A stretch of 64,000 bases of DNA, taken from Galactobacillus timonensis (GTDB taxonomy: Bacteria > Bacillota_I > Bacilli_A > Erysipelotrichales > Erysipelotrichaceae). Made by a program: the position numbers and the translations under genes. Shown here in pieces: positions 61,556 through 64,000 of this stretch; the stretch's first letter is position 1; every line of letters begins with the position of its first letter. The DNA lies in the NCBI RefSeq assembly GCF_900240265.1, contig NZ_LT964739.1, forward strand, positions 69,010 to 133,009. Reading direction: 5' to 3'. The notes beneath the pieces are model-generated. The model saw nothing but the letters and a program-made list of their open reading frames with translations, did not search any database and was not told the DNA's origin.

Positions 61556-62830
61556 CCTTTCTTTGCAATGTTGCACGCTCCGTTGATGTCTGCGTTAACG
61601 AGCGTGTTTTCTTTGGTACTGTACAATCCCCGTTTGATGCGTTTGCCTGAGAATGTACCGGCATACGGATGTTTTGTGTCGTACACCGGAATCGCGTCAC
61701 CGTCTAAGAACGATGCCTTTGACGTGTAAGATTCTTCCGTTTCGATGTATGCAATGCCATATCGTTCGCACAGCGTTTTCAGATACGTGCGAAGCTGGTT
61801 AAACGGGATCTGAACAAACTTCTGATTATTCGCTTTGCCCATATTGACCGACTGTTTCTGGTCAACGCTGTGTCCGACAATGAGCGTGCCGATATCATTG
61901 GCAATGCAGTAATCAACGATATGGCGTGCCGCCTTGTGCATGTAGTCTGTCACCTGCCGGTTACGCTTGTCTGTGATGCGGCTCATACGGGCTGTAAAGC
62001 CTTTGATGTTCTGATGGTCTTTGATCGATGCGTAGTGTGCAATCTGCCTGTTGTACCACTGGTTGATTGATTTGATCTTACGTCCATCAACGATGAAGGA
62101 CGTCCCCGTGGTTGTTACACACGACGCAAGATTATCGAGACCGACATCAATGGCTAATACATTGTCCGCATTCAGATTCTGCGGCTCTTCTTCCTGTTCG
62201 TAGCAGTACTGAATCTTCAGTGCCTTGCCGTTCAGAACGGGCACGATGCGTACTTCAGCGATGTGCCTGCCTGAAATTCTTTCAGGTACCGGAATGCGTA
62301 TGGAATCCAGATCCGGATGCTGCTTCGAAAACATACGACTCATCGCAACGATCAGATTGCCGTTTCTGATGTTGATCGCGTTCGCTGACAATACCAGCAG
62401 ATACTTTCCGCCTTTCGTGCGGTAGTGTGGAATGCGCACTTTCTTGTCGTAGCCGCCGGACTTCTTTTTGCTCAGCAGCGCAAAGAAAGACCGGAAGGCA
62501 TGGTCGCACGTCCGCAGGATCTGCTGGGAAATGCCGGCCTGCAGCAGCTTGTAATTTTCATTATCTTTGCAAAGATGGTAGTTCTCTTCATACCGCAGAT
62601 ACTTGTTCGTCGCAAAGAAATACTGACGGATCTGATACAGTCCAACGTTGTACAGATTGTTGGCATACGAGCACATCTCAAGGATCGCTTCGTACTGGTC
62701 CTTTGGAAGATGCCGAATGTAGTTTGTCTGCGTCAGATACATGACTTCACCTCCTTTCCGCTTAAATTATACGGTAACAGCGGCCTTTCATTCCATGGCT
62801 AAAGCTCATGGGTTTTCCCGGCCGTTTTTT
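61433..62830 (-). mobile_element. TnpB-only IS200/IS605-superfamily element, copy B (1398 bp)
   Basis: Inverted copy of the element at 45285-46682, same length. Its left end (at 62830, minus) also follows TTAT and begins AAAAAACGGCCGGG; its right end (61433) is near GGGAGTGTCAA and directly abuts the dehydrogenase leader. Confidence 0.85.
61483..62742 (-). CDS. tnpB: TnpB-family RNA-guided endonuclease-like protein, copy B
   Basis: 419 residues, the same zinc-finger-less TnpB as copy A with six substitutions (for example Gly for Ser in SGxYDKK, Ala-Met for Pro-Thr around IVxMSRxF, Asn for Asp in IPFxQL and Ser for Arg in GLYxTKENT). The RuvC Asp in LAIDVGLDNL and in NADINGACN is kept, and none of the changes touch them. 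AAAGGAGGTG precedes the ATG. Confidence 0.9.
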   Translation of the reverse strand: MYLTQTNYIRHLPKDQYEAILEMCSYANNLYNVGLYQIRQYFFATNKYLRYEENYHLCKDNENYKLLQAGISQQILRTCDHAFRSFFALLSKKKSGGYDKKVRIPHYRTKGGKYLLVLSANAINIRNGNLIVAMSRMFSKQHPDLDSIRIPVPERISGRHIAEVRIVPVLNGKALKIQYCYEQEEEPQNLNADNVLAIDVGLDNLASCVTTTGTSFIVDGRKIKSINQWYNRQIAHYASIKDHQNIKGFTARMSRITDKRNRQVTDYMHKAARHIVDYCIANDIGTLIVGHSVDQKQSVNMGKANNQKFVQIPFNQLRTYLKTLCERYGIAYIETEESYTSKASFLDGDAIPVYDTKHPYAGTFSGKRIKRGLYSTKENTLVNADINGACNIAKKGKQNLSFEGLCRGLLASPLRIRIA

Positions 62831-62909
62831 ATAACAGACTCCCGGCTCAAAACCGTCTGGGCAGCTTTGAAAGGACCATGATGTTGATGCTTTGTGCCAT
62901 AATGTAGGC

Positions 62910-63515
62910 ATGATCCGAAACATCGTCTTTGATCTTGGCGGCGTATTGATCACCTATAATCCTGAAGCCGCTCTGTTGATGGCAGGTTACAGTAAAGAAG
63001 AAGCCGACCGGCTCAATCATGCCGTCTTTCTTGATCCACTGTGGAGAGAACTGGATCGCGGAACGTACCGTTCCATGAAAGAGGCACTTCCCCTCTTCGT
63101 AAAGGCGCACCCGCAGGATCAGGCACTGATCCAAAATTTCTTCTCCAAAGACTGGATGAAGATCCTGTTCCAGCCGATTGAGGAAAGTGTCGTATTTATG
63201 AAAAAGCTGAAACAGGAAGGCTATCGCATCTACTTCCTAACGAATTACGCTGCCGACACCTATCAGGAAACCTCGAGCCGCCTTCCATTCTTCAGAATGG
63301 CCAACGGCACGGTTGTGTCCGCCGACGTAAAGCTGCTCAAGCCCGATCCCCGCATCTATCAGACACTGCTGGAACGGTATCATCTATCCCCGGAAGAAAC
63401 CGTCTTCTTCGACGACAGCGAGATCAACGTTCAGGCCGCCATCGCCTGCGGTATTCATGCCTGCACATTTCATAGCGTGAGCGACGCGGAAGAATTCCTG
63501 AACCAGCTGCAGTAA
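62910..63515 (+). CDS. HAD-superfamily hydrolase (IA-variant 3)
   Basis: HAD hydrolase of 201 residues. Motif I is VFDLGGVLITYNP (nucleophile Asp, though the second acidic residue of DxD is Gly, as in many YihX-like members), motif II is FLTNYA, motif III Lys in KLLKPDPRIY and motif IV VFFDDSEINVQAA. YihX-type enzymes dephosphorylate sugar phosphates such as glucose-1-phosphate. The ATG at 62910 has no clear Shine-Dalgarno; a CATAAT box sits only six bases before it. The TnpB element copy B ends 79 bases upstream. Confidence 0.87.
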   Translation: MIRNIVFDLGGVLITYNPEAALLMAGYSKEEADRLNHAVFLDPLWRELDRGTYRSMKEALPLFVKAHPQDQALIQNFFSKDWMKILFQPIEESVVFMKKLKQEGYRIYFLTNYAADTYQETSSRLPFFRMANGTVVSADVKLLKPDPRIYQTLLERYHLSPEETVFFDDSEINVQAAIACGIHACTFHSVSDAEEFLNQLQ

Positions 63516-63525
63516 AAAGGCACAG

Positions 63526-63579
63526 AAAAGCTGTGAGATCCCATGTACATATCAACATGGACGCTCACAGCCGTTTTTT
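63526..63579 (+). terminator. terminator of the HAD gene
   Basis: Nested stem: GCTGTGAG (63530-63537) with CTCACAGC (63564-63571) outside, CCATGT with ACATGG inside, then TTTTTT. Confidence 0.88.
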
Positions 63580-63589
63580 CTGCTTAACC

Positions 63590-64000
63590 TTACTGCTTCA
63601 TCGTCTGAGGATCATACTCCAGATTGATGCCCGTCTTCTTGTCAAACACATGCACCATCGATCCCGGGAACGTAAACTCAATCGAGGATCCGATCCGGAA
63701 GCTGCTTCCCTTCAGATCCAGCGTCGGCACAATGATGATGCCGTCCTTGCCCATCGCATTCACATGCAGATGCTCCGAAGCTCCCATCAGCTCCGCAACA
63801 TCAACCGTTCCCTTAACCATCTTTCCTTCGGCTCTGGTCAGCGTAATGTGCTCCGGACGAACACCGATCGTCACTTCCTGTCCCTCAACGCCGCGCTCCT
63901 TCAGATGCGCACACTTCTCAGCCGAAAGGTCAATCACCGCATCCTCTACCTGCACCGCATAGCTGCCGTCTGCCTTCTTGATCAGCGTTCCATCATAAAA
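63590..64000 (-). CDS. sugar ABC transporter ATPase (MsmX/UgpC type), C-terminal part
   Basis: The frame is open to the window edge, starting FYDGTLIKKADG, so this is the C-terminal regulatory part only. VTIGVRPEHITL and the end region GSMVHVFDKKTGINLEYDP are typical of the TOBE-like C-terminal domain of MsmX/UgpC/MalK-group ATPases that energise several carbohydrate importers. The ATPase domain lies outside the window. Followed by the bidirectional-looking terminator at 63526-63579. Confidence 0.88.
   Translation of the reverse strand, partial: FYDGTLIKKADGSYAVQVEDAVIDLSAEKCAHLKERGVEGQEVTIGVRPEHITLTRAEGKMVKGTVDVAELMGASEHLHVNAMGKDGIIIVPTLDLKGSSFRIGSSIEFTFPGSMVHVFDKKTGINLEYDPQTMKQ

Overview
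The window reads as chromosomal DNA of a low-GC-lineage Firmicute with moderate GC content, probably in or near the Erysipelotrichaceae. This rests on the 16S gene, the anaerobic gene set (hybrid cluster protein, monocluster ferredoxin, iron alcohol dehydrogenase), Gram-positive Shine-Dalgarno sites, ThiT/ECF transporters and cre-like operators. The assignment is my inference; a search with the 16S gene at 28376-29904 would settle it.

Layout. 1-672: right part of an ISL3-like element. 751-3061: OmpR/histidine-kinase pair. 3112-18015: a nucleoside uptake and salvage island. A LacI-type regulator at 13070-14104 heads a minus-strand run encoding ribokinase, DeoD, a nucleoside hydrolase, a MATE protein, a BmpA/PnrA lipoprotein, an ABC transporter and a second hydrolase. 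A third hydrolase diverges from it, followed by TatD, adenosine deaminase and a second phosphorylase. Two LacI/cre-like operators sit on the divergent promoters. 18748-21299: complete ISL3 element. 21345-24915: CBS-type pyrophosphatase, esterase and trans-sulfuration enzyme. 24977-30057: a 16S-23S-5S rRNA operon on the minus strand without spacer tRNAs.

30121-43115: DUF402 phosphatase; TPP riboswitch with thiT; free methionine sulfoxide reductase; AAC(3)-like acetyltransferase; DtxR and TetR regulators. A tight minus-strand run (42194 to 33422) encodes a MalY-type lyase, a PD-(D/E)XK/zinc-ribbon protein, a TetM-like GTPase fused to a Rae1/YacP-like NYN nuclease, a heterodimeric ABC exporter and TetR. 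nagB follows on the plus strand. 43144-46682: nested mobile DNA, an IS1634-like element with a 93-bp target duplication inside the left end of a TnpB-only element.

46771-52458: ECF S component, then a nitrosative-stress island (DUF438/hemerythrin protein, DUF1858 protein, unknown protein, Hcp, double cupin, ferredoxin). Its two promoters share a 17-bp motif centred near -41. A second ISL3 copy (52430-54981) replaces the last codon of the ferredoxin. 55069-57493: a CDF-transporter tail fragment, an AT-rich islet and the intact CDF gene. 57494-61411: unknown membrane protein, a candidate C-rich-loop small RNA (59298-59400), a VanY-like peptidase and an iron alcohol dehydrogenase. 61433-62830: second TnpB element, next to the dehydrogenase ribosome binding site. 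The window ends with a HAD hydrolase and the tail of a sugar-ABC ATPase.

The strongest candidates for new biology are the TetM-Rae1 fusion in its exporter operon, the putative small RNA, the paired Hcp-island operators, the T-tract insertion habit of the ISL3 elements and the zinc-finger-less TnpB elements with their predicted guides.
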